From positions 15,562,001 to 15,626,000 of the forward strand of contig JAMPIQ010000002.1 of assembly GCA_024699855.1 (NCBI GenBank): DNA of 64,000 nt, read 5' to 3'. The notes beneath the pieces are model-generated. The model searched no databases and was not told where the DNA came from. It saw only the letters and a program-made list of their open reading frames with translations. The stretch is from Aphelenchoides besseyi (Eukaryota > Nematoda > Chromadorea > Rhabditida > Aphelenchoididae). Each line of letters begins with the position of its first letter. The stretch's first letter is position 1. A program made the translations under genes and the position numbers. This document shows, piece by piece, positions 10,749 to 21,233 of this stretch.

Positions 10749-11236
10749 CAGACTGCAGAGATTCCCCAAAATATTGCAAATGTTCCGTTATAATAAAAGA
10801 ATAGCACGGCACCTGAGAAGGGGCTAAAAAGCCCAAGGAACAATCCCAGCAAAAGCGTTGCCCACTGAAAGCAATCCCATATTAAAAAAGAGCGAAAGCA
10901 CTTACCGCTTCGCGAATCGCTCGCTCGTGTTCTTCACGAGCGGGCGATCTGCCTTGCTCTTCAAGAGCGCAGCCAAAATAGCGATGAAAATGCTGATAAT
11001 AATAACACAACAGAACATTCCGTAAAAATCCTTGTAATTTCCCGAATGCTGATAATACACCATTGCACCGAAGAATGGAGCGATGATCGCTGCAAAAAAG
11101 GTGAACCCATTCTGTGACAGCTGAAAGTCGATATAATAAAAACAAAAAAAACACAAAAACTTACTGTTTCCACGATAGCGCGCTCTCGTTCTCTGAGAGC
11201 CGCTTCGCGGCGCAGGTCGAGTGACCCATCGAGCAT
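10748..11236 (-). CDS. small membrane protein with duplicated helix unit, C-terminus cut by a LINE insertion
   Basis: Three exons (11236-11165, 11120-10906, 10823-10748) start at ATG 11236 with a charged helix (DLRREAALRERERAIVE). One unit PFFGAMVYYQ...IIISIFIAIL follows, and then a second, related unit PFSGAVLFFYYNGTFAIFWG. The frame ends at TGA 10748-10750. The rest of the second unit, beginning VWLIISIGMVISMAVALRA, sits intact 330 bp away at 10323-10411 beyond a retrotransposon fragment. The insertion appears to have cut the last helix off. No canonical intron that keeps frame would remove it. The family is not recognised. A CTTATAAG palindrome at 11268-11275 lies in the shared upstream region with the atlastin copy. 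Confidence 0.5.
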
Positions 11237-11498
11237 GTCATCGATCAAAAAAGCTCGCGATCGAGCGCTTATAAGGTGCCGCTGGAGTGCGGAGGCGGGA
11301 TCAAGAAGTGCAGAAGGGTGAGTCCAACAGATCACTACATTCTTTGTAGCAGGCGAGTAGTCGGCCGCTTTCTGTTGCATTGGATCCAATTTTTCTGTTC
11401 TGCAAATTACGGTAACTTTTGGGCGCGAATCTCGTTGAAGTCGCGTGAATTTACGATCGAAAAGTTTTCGTTCATCAATCGGCACTTTTCAGGACACA

Positions 11499-13005
11499 AT
11501 GTCAGAAGCCGGCGAAGCAAAACCGGTCAAGTACTTGAAAATCGAGTTTCCATGAACCAGCGCCGGTGAAAATCCTGCAGCCGATCGAAGAGGACCACAC
11601 GTTTCTTATCAATCAAAATGCCCTGGAGCGGATTCTTTGCGATCTATTGTATGCGAACAAAAAGGTGAATTGACGTTTTGAGGCTTTGGATTTTGATTGC
11701 GTTTCAGGTTTGTATGATTGGAGTGGCTGGAAAGTTTCGAAAAGGAAAAAGTTTTCTATTGAACTTCTTTCTTTGTTACCTGCGATACGTGGCCGATGGA
11801 TCACCGGCGGACGAGGACTGGCTTGAGCGTGAACCGACGTTGCAGGGATTCTCATGGCGCGGCGGCTCCGAACGTGACACCAACGGAATTCCGTTCTGGT
11901 CCAAACCCTATCTTGTCAAGGTTCGTTCAAGTGTTTGTGATGTTTTGAAGCCTTTGAACTTTAGAATAAACAAGGTAAAGAGCTGGTCGTCTTGCTGATG
12001 GACACGCAGGGCGCTTTCGATCAACAAAGCACAGTGGAAGATTGTGCAACCATCTTCGCGTTGTCCACAATGATCTCGTCGGTTCAAGTAAGCTGCTCGA
12101 GGTGATGACTAAAAAGCGTTGGTTACAGATCTACAACTTGCAATCGAATATTTACGAAGACGATTTGGAACAGTTGCAACTGTTCGCGGAATACGGCAAA
12201 TTGGCGTTGGAGGAGAGCACCGGAAAATCGTCTCAAGTAAGTCGGAAACAATTTGTCTTGGTTATGAATTGATTTCAGACACTCGTATTTCTGGTGCGTG
12301 ATCGGGGATCACCGTACGAAATCTAATACGGCTTTCAAGGCGGTGGTCGACTACTTGAATGGCGACTCGAAACAAACCCAACACTGCATCCGGAACATCA
12401 ACAGATTCGAAATCGTCTTCGAAGGTGATTCGAAGATCTGAAAGGATTCCTTATGGGCGGTGGTGATACGCCGTACATCGGAATTGCCGAACTTGAGCGG
12501 GAACATATTTGTTGTCGGAACGAAGCGATTCGAAACTTCAAAAACACCAAGAAGTTGGGAGGACCGGCACTTGCTCTTCAGTTCTTGGAGAAACTCGAAG
12601 AAGACATAACGGTAAGCAAAAATGATCTCAACAAGCAACAGTATGGTCTTTCAGGAATCGTATGAAAGTTTCGTTAAAGTCAACAACTCAAAGAATTTGT
12701 TCAAATCAATGCGAACGCCCGCCGTGCTTGTTTGCTTCATTGTCGTTAACTATGTTTGTCAAGAGTTTCTGCAGCTTTTCGGATTAGATGCCATTACGTC
12801 GATTTTCTCGCTTATGCTTACGTTGCTTATCATTGCAATTGGAACGTGGACCTACTCCACATACAGCGGGTATGTTCGCATATAATTACTCGTTTGGTGA
12901 GTTCGTTTGTTCCCGGTCTTGTTCATCGCTCGTTCTTTCCAGAACGGTGCTCCAAAAGAAGACAAAATGGTGATCCAATACGCCGAGGTCGCCGCCGATG
13001 CGTAA
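11499..13005 (+). pseudogene. atlastin GTPase copy with in-frame stops, frameshift and deletion
   Basis: Atlastins are ER-membrane dynamin-like GTPases that fuse ER tubules. Clear blocks are GVAGKFRKGKSFLLNFFL (P-loop), GFSWRGGSERDTNGIPFW (switch I), [14 protein letters not shown] (switch II), LVFLVRDRGSPYE (RD motif), LKKMGG-like NTKKLGG, and two C-terminal membrane helices (PAVLVCFIVVNYV, FSLMLTLLIIAIGTW). Exons splice well. However, the frame shifts between KYLKIE and APVKIL near 11545-11560, TAA interrupts at 12324-12326 after PYEI, TGA at 12426-12428 stands where the family has Cys, and about 100 residues of the middle helical domain are missing near 12450. Other genes here use TAA and TGA as normal stops, so recoding is unlikely. 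Both membrane helices remain intact. Confidence 0.85.
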
Positions 13006-13440
13006 GCTCCGTTCAAAGCTGGACCGGCCGCCGGTGAGGTCGTCTTGCCAGTTACCGCTCAATGAGCTCTTCTCTTTTTCTGTTGTCCTTGAGACCAATA
13101 AACTGTTCTTTGGATTTGACTTGCTTTTTGTTAGGATGAATGAACTCATTTGCTGTCCAATGAAATCACTCGGTTGTTCATTTGAATCTCATCAATTCGC
13201 TTTGTGTTGTCGCTTAAGCACGAATAGGACCATTGATTTGTGTCTTCAATCCGTGAGTTCTTTACTTTTGCACTATGACTTGCTTTCATTGAAAGTCGGT
13301 TGACAATCAAGAGCATTAAGGATTCACATACTTGAGATCAAAAGGCCATTTCCAACCATCAAATCTAAAATGCAAAACTAACAACAAAAAATTGTTTTGA
13401 CAACCGCGTCAGGAAAGCTACCACAAGTAATAACCACCAA
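13006..13440. other. no gene recognised
   Basis: This is the 3' flank of the atlastin copy. Short open frames exist on both strands but none has recognisable content or a splice pattern. Confidence 0.4.
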
Positions 13441-13444
13441 GCAG

Positions 13445-13735
13445 TCGAAGGGAGAGCCTGGGGAAAACCCCTGGGGACGCTTTCAACCGTGAACCCGAAC
13501 ACGGTCCCACCCGGAGGTGGGTTATGCTAACTCTCGATCCAACACTCATAGCCTTGTTGAATCTTCGGTAAGAGACCCGAACTTCCGAAGAAGTCGAAGT
13601 CAGTACCTCCGCACAACCATTAGGCTATGAGCTGCTGGTGACTGCAGGTCAGAAAGCCGCTCATGATCCGCAGATTTCGACATCCGCTTCTCAGTGGACT
13701 GCAACTGATTCTGGACTTCAGTTGAGTGGTTGAGA
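13445..13735 (+). ncRNA. candidate structured RNA (hairpin cluster)
   Basis: Several perfect inverted repeats follow one another: GGGG-AAAA-CCCC (13460-13471); ACCGTG...CACGGT (13486-13505); CCCACC-CGGA-GGTGGG (13506-13521); a GAGAG/CTCTC pair that could close these three as a multi-branch junction; CTCATAGCCT (13545-13554) with AGGCTATGAG (13622-13631), which encloses TCTTCGG/CCGAAGA; and CAACTGA...TCAGTTG. The region is more GC-rich than its surroundings and has no good ORF. I could not match it to tRNA, SRP, RNase P or a spliced leader RNA. It may be a host ncRNA or the structured 5' end of a retroelement, since RTE fragments occur nearby. Strand could be either; plus is assumed. Confidence 0.4.
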
Positions 13736-14004
13736 GTACAACAACAAACTTCTAAGGATGTTCATGACTTGTATTCAAATTCGGTTTCCACCACAAGTGG
13801 ACCGATTGATGCACAATTAACCCTAATAATTGCAGTGGTATTCAGTAGTTGTTCCTGCAAATTATAGCGATTGAGAACAATTAGTAACGTTGTTATGGTC
13901 GAATTGACAAGACTCAGTTTTTAAGGTATTTTTCGATTTCAATTTCCTTTCTGATTAACTTCACCAGTCTAAACCATCTGGTTTTTACTTCCACCTACTC
14001 ATTA

Positions 14005-14616
14005 AATTGTGTGCCAAACTAGAACTCCCTACCATCAGCAGGAAGAGCTGCACAAACTTTTGCAATTTTGGACGATTTTTGACAGGTTGTTCGGCTTTGG
14101 AGAGCTCTCATTTCTCTCTCAGTTATCCGATGGCTACAAGTTTAAGCACGTTGAATAGCCGGACTTATGGTCTTCCCATCAATGTAATATAAGCAATGGT
14201 TGTTGCCCAGAATCTCCGAGATACATCGATTGACATGATGGACGTGGCATACAAGGGAATGGGGGGTGTTGTGTGTTTTAGCTCTCTGGCTGATTCGATT
14301 CCACTGATATTCACAGGGTTTAGAGTTCATGAGTGGTTGTTGTTGTTCAGTTAATCACAAGTCTCTGCTGTCCTTGGCTTCCGAGTTGTAGTCAATAAAA
14401 TTTGGTCTCTGCTGAAAGTTGATGTTAAATAGTTGGAATTTTCTTTGTTAAATTTTCAGGCCATTTTGTGTATACTAACTGTGTCTAGTCTACAATGTTC
14501 ATGCAATTAACAGTTGTAGAGGAGACTTTCAAACAGATTTTTAGTTCAACTTGTAAACTTAATCTTAAGGAATTTCCGAGTACGCTCTTTGTGATGGTTT
14601 GATAGTGAGTGAACGA
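14005..14616. repeat. dispersed repeat, copy 1
   Basis: About 600 bp align, with roughly 75-80 percent identity by eye, to 52655-53246 in the same orientation. Two blocks stand out. One is at about 14050-14113 (ACAAACTTTTGCAATTTTGG and following), nearly identical. The other is 79 bp at 14249-14327, fully identical between the copies. No terminal inverted repeats, poly-A tail or open frame of note were seen, so the class is unknown. Confidence 0.8.
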
Positions 14617-14922
14617 GCGGATTGGTTATCGTCTACATCTTTCTTATGATATGATCAACAGTCTTACAACTGAAAACGAGAGAATGGATTATCAAACAAA
14701 GATTACAGTGGACCATGAGCTCAATTGTCAAGTTTATGATTTAGAATTGTTATTTGAGTGTCTGGAAGCTCAACGATACTAATCTTAGCAACATACGACA
14801 AATATTACTGAAAAACCTTCGATACGTTGCAGTAGAAGCGGAAATTGATTTATTAATTGATATGATAATATGTTAAAAATTACAATATACTTTGGAATGT
14901 TAAGAGCTCGAACATCAGAAGT

Positions 14923-16316
14923 TTATTTTCCAGCGCCTGAAAACGTTGGAGTGTATTGACATTGACTGTAGTCGACCGGAGAGATCATGTTGAAGGCTTT
15001 GGTCATAACGTTGATGTAATCTGAAAGTTTTGTTTTACAAAACTTAAGGTCCAATTGAACTTACTATTGTCTTCGAGGAATTGAAGAACGGATTTCATGT
15101 GAAGTCGAGTGAAACGTTCAGGATCGCGTGCAATCACAAAGACGGGGAATCGCACCCAGTTCGAGACGACGGCGTAATCGTACTGATTGTATTCGTTTAA
15201 TGGACCCAATTTAATAACCCAGACTACAAAACACCTCGAATAGTTCACTTCTTAAAGCAACTTACAGGGCTCAGCATCGGGAGAGTTACTGCTATGCAAG
15301 AGAAACTGGCCAGTGTCTCCGGCTTTGAAACCGTAACCCAACGAGAAACGAGGTGGACCATTGGGATTGCCTTCGCGATAGAACTTCAAGATCGTGAATG
15401 TGGCACTGTAGGTGTTGTTGGTGAGTGCTCCAACTAAAATTCGAATGCTTAAGTTTGAGACAAATTCTAAACTAACAATGTGAGACGGTACAAGCTTCAC
15501 GAATTACGTGTGGACTATTGATAACCTAAAACGTATAAATTAAAATCTCTTATTACAAGATGATAAAATCAATGCTACTGTTAAAAACTTACTTGGAACC
15601 AACGACCCATCATACGCGCCACATCAACATTTTCGGCAGCGGGATGCACTGCTCGGAAGACATTTTTGGCCAAATTTTTTGTTGTATCTTTCGGCAAAAG
15701 CCGACTGATCGAAGAGCCGAGAAGGGTGTTAGTTGGTGGAATCATTTGTGGAATTAACTGTCCAACCTAAATTTGAAACTTTAAGAAAATCAGTTGCCCA
15801 ACAAATCACCACATAGTTAAAGTTACTGAGACCGGGAATTGTGTTAACTCCGGGAATCGTCGGGTTCTCTTGTGGATTTGGATAACCGGGCACTGGAATC
15901 GGAGCTAAGCCAGGAATTTGTCCGCTAGTGAGTCCTTGCAAATCGACGCGATTTTGACTCGCTTCGTTAACAATGCTGTTCAACTCATCGGCTTGATAGA
16001 GAGTCGATGGAAGTGGTTCGCGGCGACGAACATCACGACCGTCCATTGAAATGCCGAGATTCTCGAGGACTTTGTTGGCATAATTGGCGACTTTGTCCAT
16101 GTTTTTCTGAAGCCACATCTAAGTGTCAGTTCAGTCAAAACAAACCTTATTGTTTAGTGGCTGATCGGGACTAAACGACGAGAACGCCGGAGCATTGGCC
16201 GTGGTCGTGTCGGAAGTAGCTTGTCGACGATGTCGTGTGAAGAAAAGACTGCCGGAAATGTCATGCGCGAGGAGCAGGACAATTGCTATCGTGCCAAGAC
16301 ACCTTCTTGACAACAT
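14923..16316 (-). CDS. secreted lipocalin-family protein
   Basis: Lipocalins are barrel-shaped carriers of small lipophilic molecules; worm lipocalin-related proteins act in the extracellular apical matrix. The protein begins MLSRRCLGTIAIVLLLAHDI, a signal peptide. A linker with a Pro/Gly-rich stretch (GLAPIPVPGYPNPQENPTIP) follows. The lipocalin start motif is MMGRWFQ, where G-x-W is the family signature, and the barrel text includes CTVSH, FSLGYGF, YDYAVVSNW and PVFVIARDPERF. The last exon ends SQCQYTPTFSGAGK with a Cys placed to pair with the earlier one. All introns are short, canonical and in frame. The long N-terminal extension before the barrel resembles nematode lpr-type proteins. It looks intact. 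Confidence 0.8.
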
Positions 16317-16419
16317 GATTTCGTTGGGCTATCGCACACGAACTGTTCAACCTGCAATTCCGAAACAACTAAAAACAAAAGATCACGAATGAACAACACC
16401 CAGAAATTAAATAAGCACG

Positions 16420-17030
16420 ATGGGGTACTCTCGACGAAAACGACTGCCGAAAGCGATTGATCCCGATGAGATGGTTTATTTGGGTCATTTTCGAGAAATC
16501 CGCGGATATCTTCGTGGAAGATGCGACAACACAACGGTGAGCTTGCAAAGGTGAAGCATTGAAAGTGCGGAAAGAGATGCGCTTCTGCGGTATCCTCGTC
16601 GATTTCTTTCATGGCGATAATCGTAAAATCAAATTTCAACGCAACATTCGAGCACCAAAAAGCAAATCGCCAACCAACTTCTAATGTTTTGCGCCACTTT
16701 TACTCTCAGCGCAACGGAAAGTATTACGAAGGCGAAACTTCGGTTGAGGTTCCGCACGTACTCGAAAATCCATCGAATCGCGTCGGCCGCTTTCATAATC
16801 GCTCCACTCACCACCTTCGACTATTCGGGCACAACCGGTGAGTCGGCATTCGCTCGCCGGAGGCGATTTAGAGGATGGTCGACAACAAAAAGCGACGGAA
16901 CGCGGATATTTTTGCGCTCGTGATCCGCTCAACGTTGGCAGCTCGAAGAATTTCGGTCATTTCGCTGCTTCTCTTCGAAATCACAACGTAAAGTCTGACG
17001 AACATTGTTCAGGTAAAAGATCGTATTGAA
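16420..17030 (+). CDS. unrecognised small gene or gene remnant
   Basis: An ATG at 16420 opens a basic exon (MGYSRRKRLPKAIDPDEMVY, then LGHFREIRGYLRGRCDN) that ends at a GTGAGC donor. Downstream, MRFCGILVDFFHGDNRKIKF is read in one frame until a stop. A neighbouring frame is open from about 16550 to 16840 (HFYSQRNGKYYEGETSVEVP). No single splice model joins these convincingly. It starts about 100 bp from the divergent lipocalin gene. I do not recognise a family. It may be a spliced gene I failed to model or a decayed one. Confidence 0.3.
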
Positions 17031-17131
17031 GATCGAATACTGGGGATTCACAGACTGGAGGCTTTCGAATGATAAGAACAAAAAGTTTATTTCCAACAAA
17101 CTTTACACACGAACAATCCGCTTCGCTCAAT

Positions 17132-18066
17132 TCAATATAATCCACAGCCTTTGAGATTGTTGGAGATAATGATGTCGGTTATGGCGTCGTAAACGAAATT
17201 CAAGATCTCTTGTACGTTCTTTCCACGAATCAAATGACAATAAACTTCTCGTTTGACACTTCTGTTCACGAGTTCGAATTGACTTTGCACGAAGGCACTG
17301 GCATCTTTGTAGTCCTGACCCTCTGAAATAGATTTTTTCGCTTAATCAACGTGCAATCTTCAACTTACTATCATAATCCGGGAAACAAACTGTCAGAGGC
17401 GTGTGTTTGAGCTTCTCTTCGAAAGCTTCGCAATTGCTGAGTATTACGACAAAGTTGGTTTCGACAAACCATTTCAAATTGACAAAGGATCCGAAAAGTT
17501 TAATTGTATCTTTGAGTTTGTTCTGAAATTTTGGTTGTACATCGATTGTTGAGCTTCCATACCGTTTCATCGTATTTGCTTATATCCGTACAAAACATAA
17601 GGGCTTGAATGTCATCTATGAATACGTTTGGGTTTGTTCGGTTCAAGAGAACTTACCGAAAATGTGAATCCATTTGGCCGTGTTGCTTCGAATCGAAGAT
17701 ATGTCGATGAGTTCGTATGAGATAGAAAACGTTCCGTAAAGAACTCCATCAACGCAATTCAACGACTCCTTGGATTTTTGTTCGTTGATTAGCCTAAAAA
17801 TTTCTTGATTCTCATCATAACTTTGAATCGACTCACTTTTCAACTCCACCATCACGAAAAACTCTGAAGACAATACGACTCAGATGTCAAGAGTATGAAA
17901 CTTACTTCAATTGATTCATAATCATAGTTCGAAGCTCTAAATCGGTTGAGTATAAGAGAATCCTGCGAATTCTCGAATTCAGTAGTCGATCATTCTTTAA
18001 TGTCTTATCGATGTTCTTGGATCGTTTTGAAGCGGTTATCTGCTCTTGGCTCATCACGCATCCCAT
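17132..18066 (-). CDS. G-protein alpha subunit-like protein with degenerate nucleotide-binding motifs
   Basis: The spliced model of about 240 residues begins MGCVMSQEQITASKRSKNID, with the Gly2/Cys3 myristoylation and palmitoylation pattern of Gai/o. It ends YDAITDIIISNNLKGCGLY, the receptor-binding alpha5 helix. KWFVETNF...FEEKLKHTPLTVCFPDY matches the alpha3/beta5 region. The family's key motifs are all changed: P-loop GAGESGKS is STDLELRT (residues 40-47), DVGGQ is DISSI (93-97), NKKD is SNCE (155-158), and TCAT is IRGK. The helical domain, normally over 100 residues, is reduced to about 30. All exons join in frame at canonical GT-AG sites with no stop, which argues against simple decay. 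The exon ending at GTGAGT near 17830 is my choice over a longer unspliced reading that breaks frame upstream. It is likely unable to bind GTP. Confidence 0.8.
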
Positions 18067-19006
18067 TGGTTCAAGATGAACGAATTCGGAAATGTTTTGA
18101 ACTGAGGAAAAACGGTGACAATCTCTAAGGATATTTGAAAGATTACCTTCCACTATTAACGAGATGGATTGCCGCTTTTGCCATCAGCATCTGCCTTCGT
18201 CAATTTCCATATGTTCGGTCGGCAACGTTCTCTTTCTCGTCGGACGCTCAAAACACGCAATCGACTTCCGGAGCAAAATGCGCGATTCGCCTTATTGATT
18301 ACACGAATCGATCAAACAGTTGAATTTGAGAGCAAAGGATCGTTCAGTGGTCGCGTGGATTAGAAGATGGAACCAATTCGTAGCAACGTTCACTTTCGTT
18401 CTCCAATGTTTCGCGCCTATTTTGGCAGCATAACCACACACTTGAAACCGTCCAATTGCTGTTACTGCGAAGCTTATGACTCACGATGTTTCTTCGTCTG
18501 GTGAAGAGGGGAAATTAAGAAGTCGAAATGAGCGATGGGTCTTCTCACTTCACACGCGATAAATAAAATGAAACTACTGCTTTGAATTCACTCCAAACCA
18601 CACACTCCATTTTGATTATTAACCCCGATGCTTCAATTTCGACGAATACAAATTGACAATTCCGTTGGCCGAAACAAATTTGCTACAAAAGCATCAGCAG
18701 TTGGAATTGAAAGAGATCGATAATCGCATTTAATAACAAATCAGAGATCTTTTGTTGTCCTCATCAGTATAAACATCCATTGCTTTGGTGAATCAACAAA
18801 AACCGTCAATCCGACTGTTTGTGTTCAGTTGACGAGCCGCAAACCCCGCACCACGATGTGCGTTTGGCCCCCGAATTGCAACTGTTGCTTTTGCCTTTTA
18901 ACCAAAAATATTCTTCACACTTTCATTCGCGGCCTGATTTGACCTCTCCGTGTATTTGTGATCTCCATGAAAAACGGGTTGATAAGAAACTTTTTCGACA
19001 ATCGCC
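18067..19006. other. no confident gene
   Basis: This lies between the G-alpha-like gene and the membrane-anchored gene that starts at 19007. Short frames at 18135-18365 exist but have no family match or splice pattern that I trust. It probably contains both promoters. Confidence 0.4.
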
Positions 19007-21233
19007 ATGTTCTCAACTTTTTTGCATTCGCTTCTTCGTCAAATGATTTTGCTACTCGGTTTGACTTTCATTCTTACGGCGGCGATCTTGAGTTTGCAAT
19101 TTCTGAGTTTTGGAGCTCGACGTAAACTCTACGGAGTGTACAGTCAACCGTCAGTATGGTTCTGGATGAAGTTCCACGTTGCTCGGCTAATGATCAGATT
19201 GCAAAGAAGAAGAAAGGAGAAGAGTAACGACATGTTTTCGGGTAATGTTTTTCGAATGTCTAAAGTTGATCGGATGAAACGGCTACCCGTTTCCTTGATG
19301 GAAAACAGACATCAGTTACCGACGGGTAATAGGTTGGATATGTCAATTGAGACGTTCGGTCTTCAGATCTTGCATTTGCTGGCGATTGTATTTTCTTCAA
19401 CGGTTCGAACTCGTTCGGTTACTATTTCACTTTTGGCTTTGCTCAACGTCAGAATTCAATAGCAAACTTGTTTTGTGTTCTGAAAGTGCCTGGAAAAGGA
19501 ACTTTTGTGAACGAAGAGCTCTTAAATAACTCAAACGTTAAGGTAGTCATCGCTTATCAGTTGAACTCTAATCGACCATTTTAACAGACCTGTTCCACGA
19601 CCAAAGAGTATCGAACGAAATCTGGTTTTCGGGTTGTTTGTGAGAAACCAATGGAAAGATGGCGAATTCGATTCGATGGTATGTTCGCTGATGCGAAGGA
19701 TTTGCAACAGAATTTGAAAAAAACTGGTCCTGAAGACCAACCAGCGGGTATCAAACAGTTTCGAACTTCTTTTGAGTTTGAATGGAACGCAAAAGGTAAA
19801 AGCCAGTATTCAAGTCGAAATCATTGAAATGCTTAGGTGATTTCTTTAATTTCGAAACTGACGTTTCCTGCGACTTGATTGCACGCTCATTAGCACTGGA
19901 GACTTGGAGTCGGGAGTTGTTTGCAAAACTCGAGTCCAAGCATCAGATCCATTACGAGCAGTTCGGCGAACTGAATGGTAGTCTTCGAATCGATGATCAA
20001 GATTTTGATGTGCAATTGACGAGCATGCGAGATCACACTATTGCTCCTTACAGGCGATGGACCGATCTAAGACGGCAAGTTTTCCTGTCAATTTATTTTC
20101 TCTTCCGACTTTTCTGAACATTCTTTTCTTTACAAGTTTTATTGACTGACGTTGTTGAAAACCAGTGATGTTTGTTTAAGTTCTATGATCAAAACTTCTA
20201 TGACGTAGAATTTCAGCTACGTAATAGCCATGTTTTATTTGGAAGATGGGACTTGCGTCAACACAAGCGTGGTATCGATGCCCGAAGCAGTCTTTAGTCA
20301 GTTGCAATTTGGTTACATCATCACAGCGTAAGTTGGTCGGCATATCAATAAGCAATTTGATGACGATTCAGCAACGGCTCTAAAGTGCCAATTTGTGAGC
20401 TCGACCTGCAACTTCCTTTCATCGGAGAAAATAAGCAATTCCCGGACAAGTTCTATTATCAGTTCAAAACCGAAAATGATAGACAAGTGCATCATGTAAG
20501 TTAAATCGATGTTAGAAAAACGATTGTCGTAAAAACTTTCTTATCGCCGAATAACCAATTTTTTTCTTTAAACTTGTGTTAAATTACAGTAATCATCTTA
20601 TTTTAATTCTTGAGATGATGTTTCCGTGGCATGTTAATAATAATTTTCTAACCGGTTATTATACCTCCAAGCTTTACGTCAACAACTTCAGAGAAATTGA
20701 CGGAAGTTTCTGCGTTAATTGATGCATTGGTCGTGAATATCGTTATGCTTTCGTAGACGATAACAAGTGAACAATCTGAAATACAGTATCCGGAAACTTC
20801 CAAACCTCCCCACTTATACCCCATGCACTTCAATGGCCATTTCACTGCCTTTTCAAAATACTTTCTGCTGTACGATATCAAAATGGCGACCCAAAAATCC
20901 GAAAATACGCAGCGAAACCGCCGCGAATGCTAATTATAACCACGCAAGTGCCGACATTTGCAATTTTGCTTGCTGCGTTTTAGCGACCAATTTTAATCCC
21001 TGCCCTTTATATGTTTTAATATTCGAATTCGAAAATCGAATAGCACAAAATGTTCATCATTTAAAACGATAACAAGTCTTCTTTAGGTCGATGTTCGAGT
21101 CAACGAACGATTGGCCTTTAAAATGGGATTGGATTTGGGATGCTACATCGAAGAGTTGATGTGTGAGTTCGAAGTGAATGGACAGAAGGGATACGGTTTC
21201 TGTGAAGTCGAATATCGCATTCAACCTTATTAA
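19007..21233 (+). CDS. DUF7064/DUF7065-type membrane-anchored protein
   Basis: This belongs to an uncharacterised animal and bacterial family often labelled as resembling PEP-synthase N-termini; the Pfam names are from memory. ATG 19007 opens a short leader. A second in-frame ATG (19043) precedes one membrane helix (LLLGLTFILTAAILSLQFL). Family blocks follow: FFNGSNSFGYYF, KPMERWRIRFDGMF, LALETWSRELFAKLESKHQI with HYEQFGEL, SMRDHTI, FYLEDGTCVNTSVVSMPEA, and EVNGQKGYGFCEVEYR at the end. Introns are in frame. One at 20075-20216 uses a GC donor (GCAAGT). The last intron (about 20496-21086, 590 bp) is much longer than the rest and holds nothing I recognise. The gene looks intact. Confidence 0.7.

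Noticed and set aside
12324..12428. Possible stop-codon recoding (TAA and TGA read as amino acids) in the atlastin copy
   Set aside because: Neighbouring genes end with ordinary TAA, TGA and TAG, and the same copy also has a frameshift and a deletion, so decay explains it better.
13458..13545. HDV-like self-cleaving ribozyme in the hairpin cluster
   Set aside because: I tried to place the nested double pseudoknot. A P4-like hairpin and a CTAA junction exist, but no pairing partner for P1 was found upstream.
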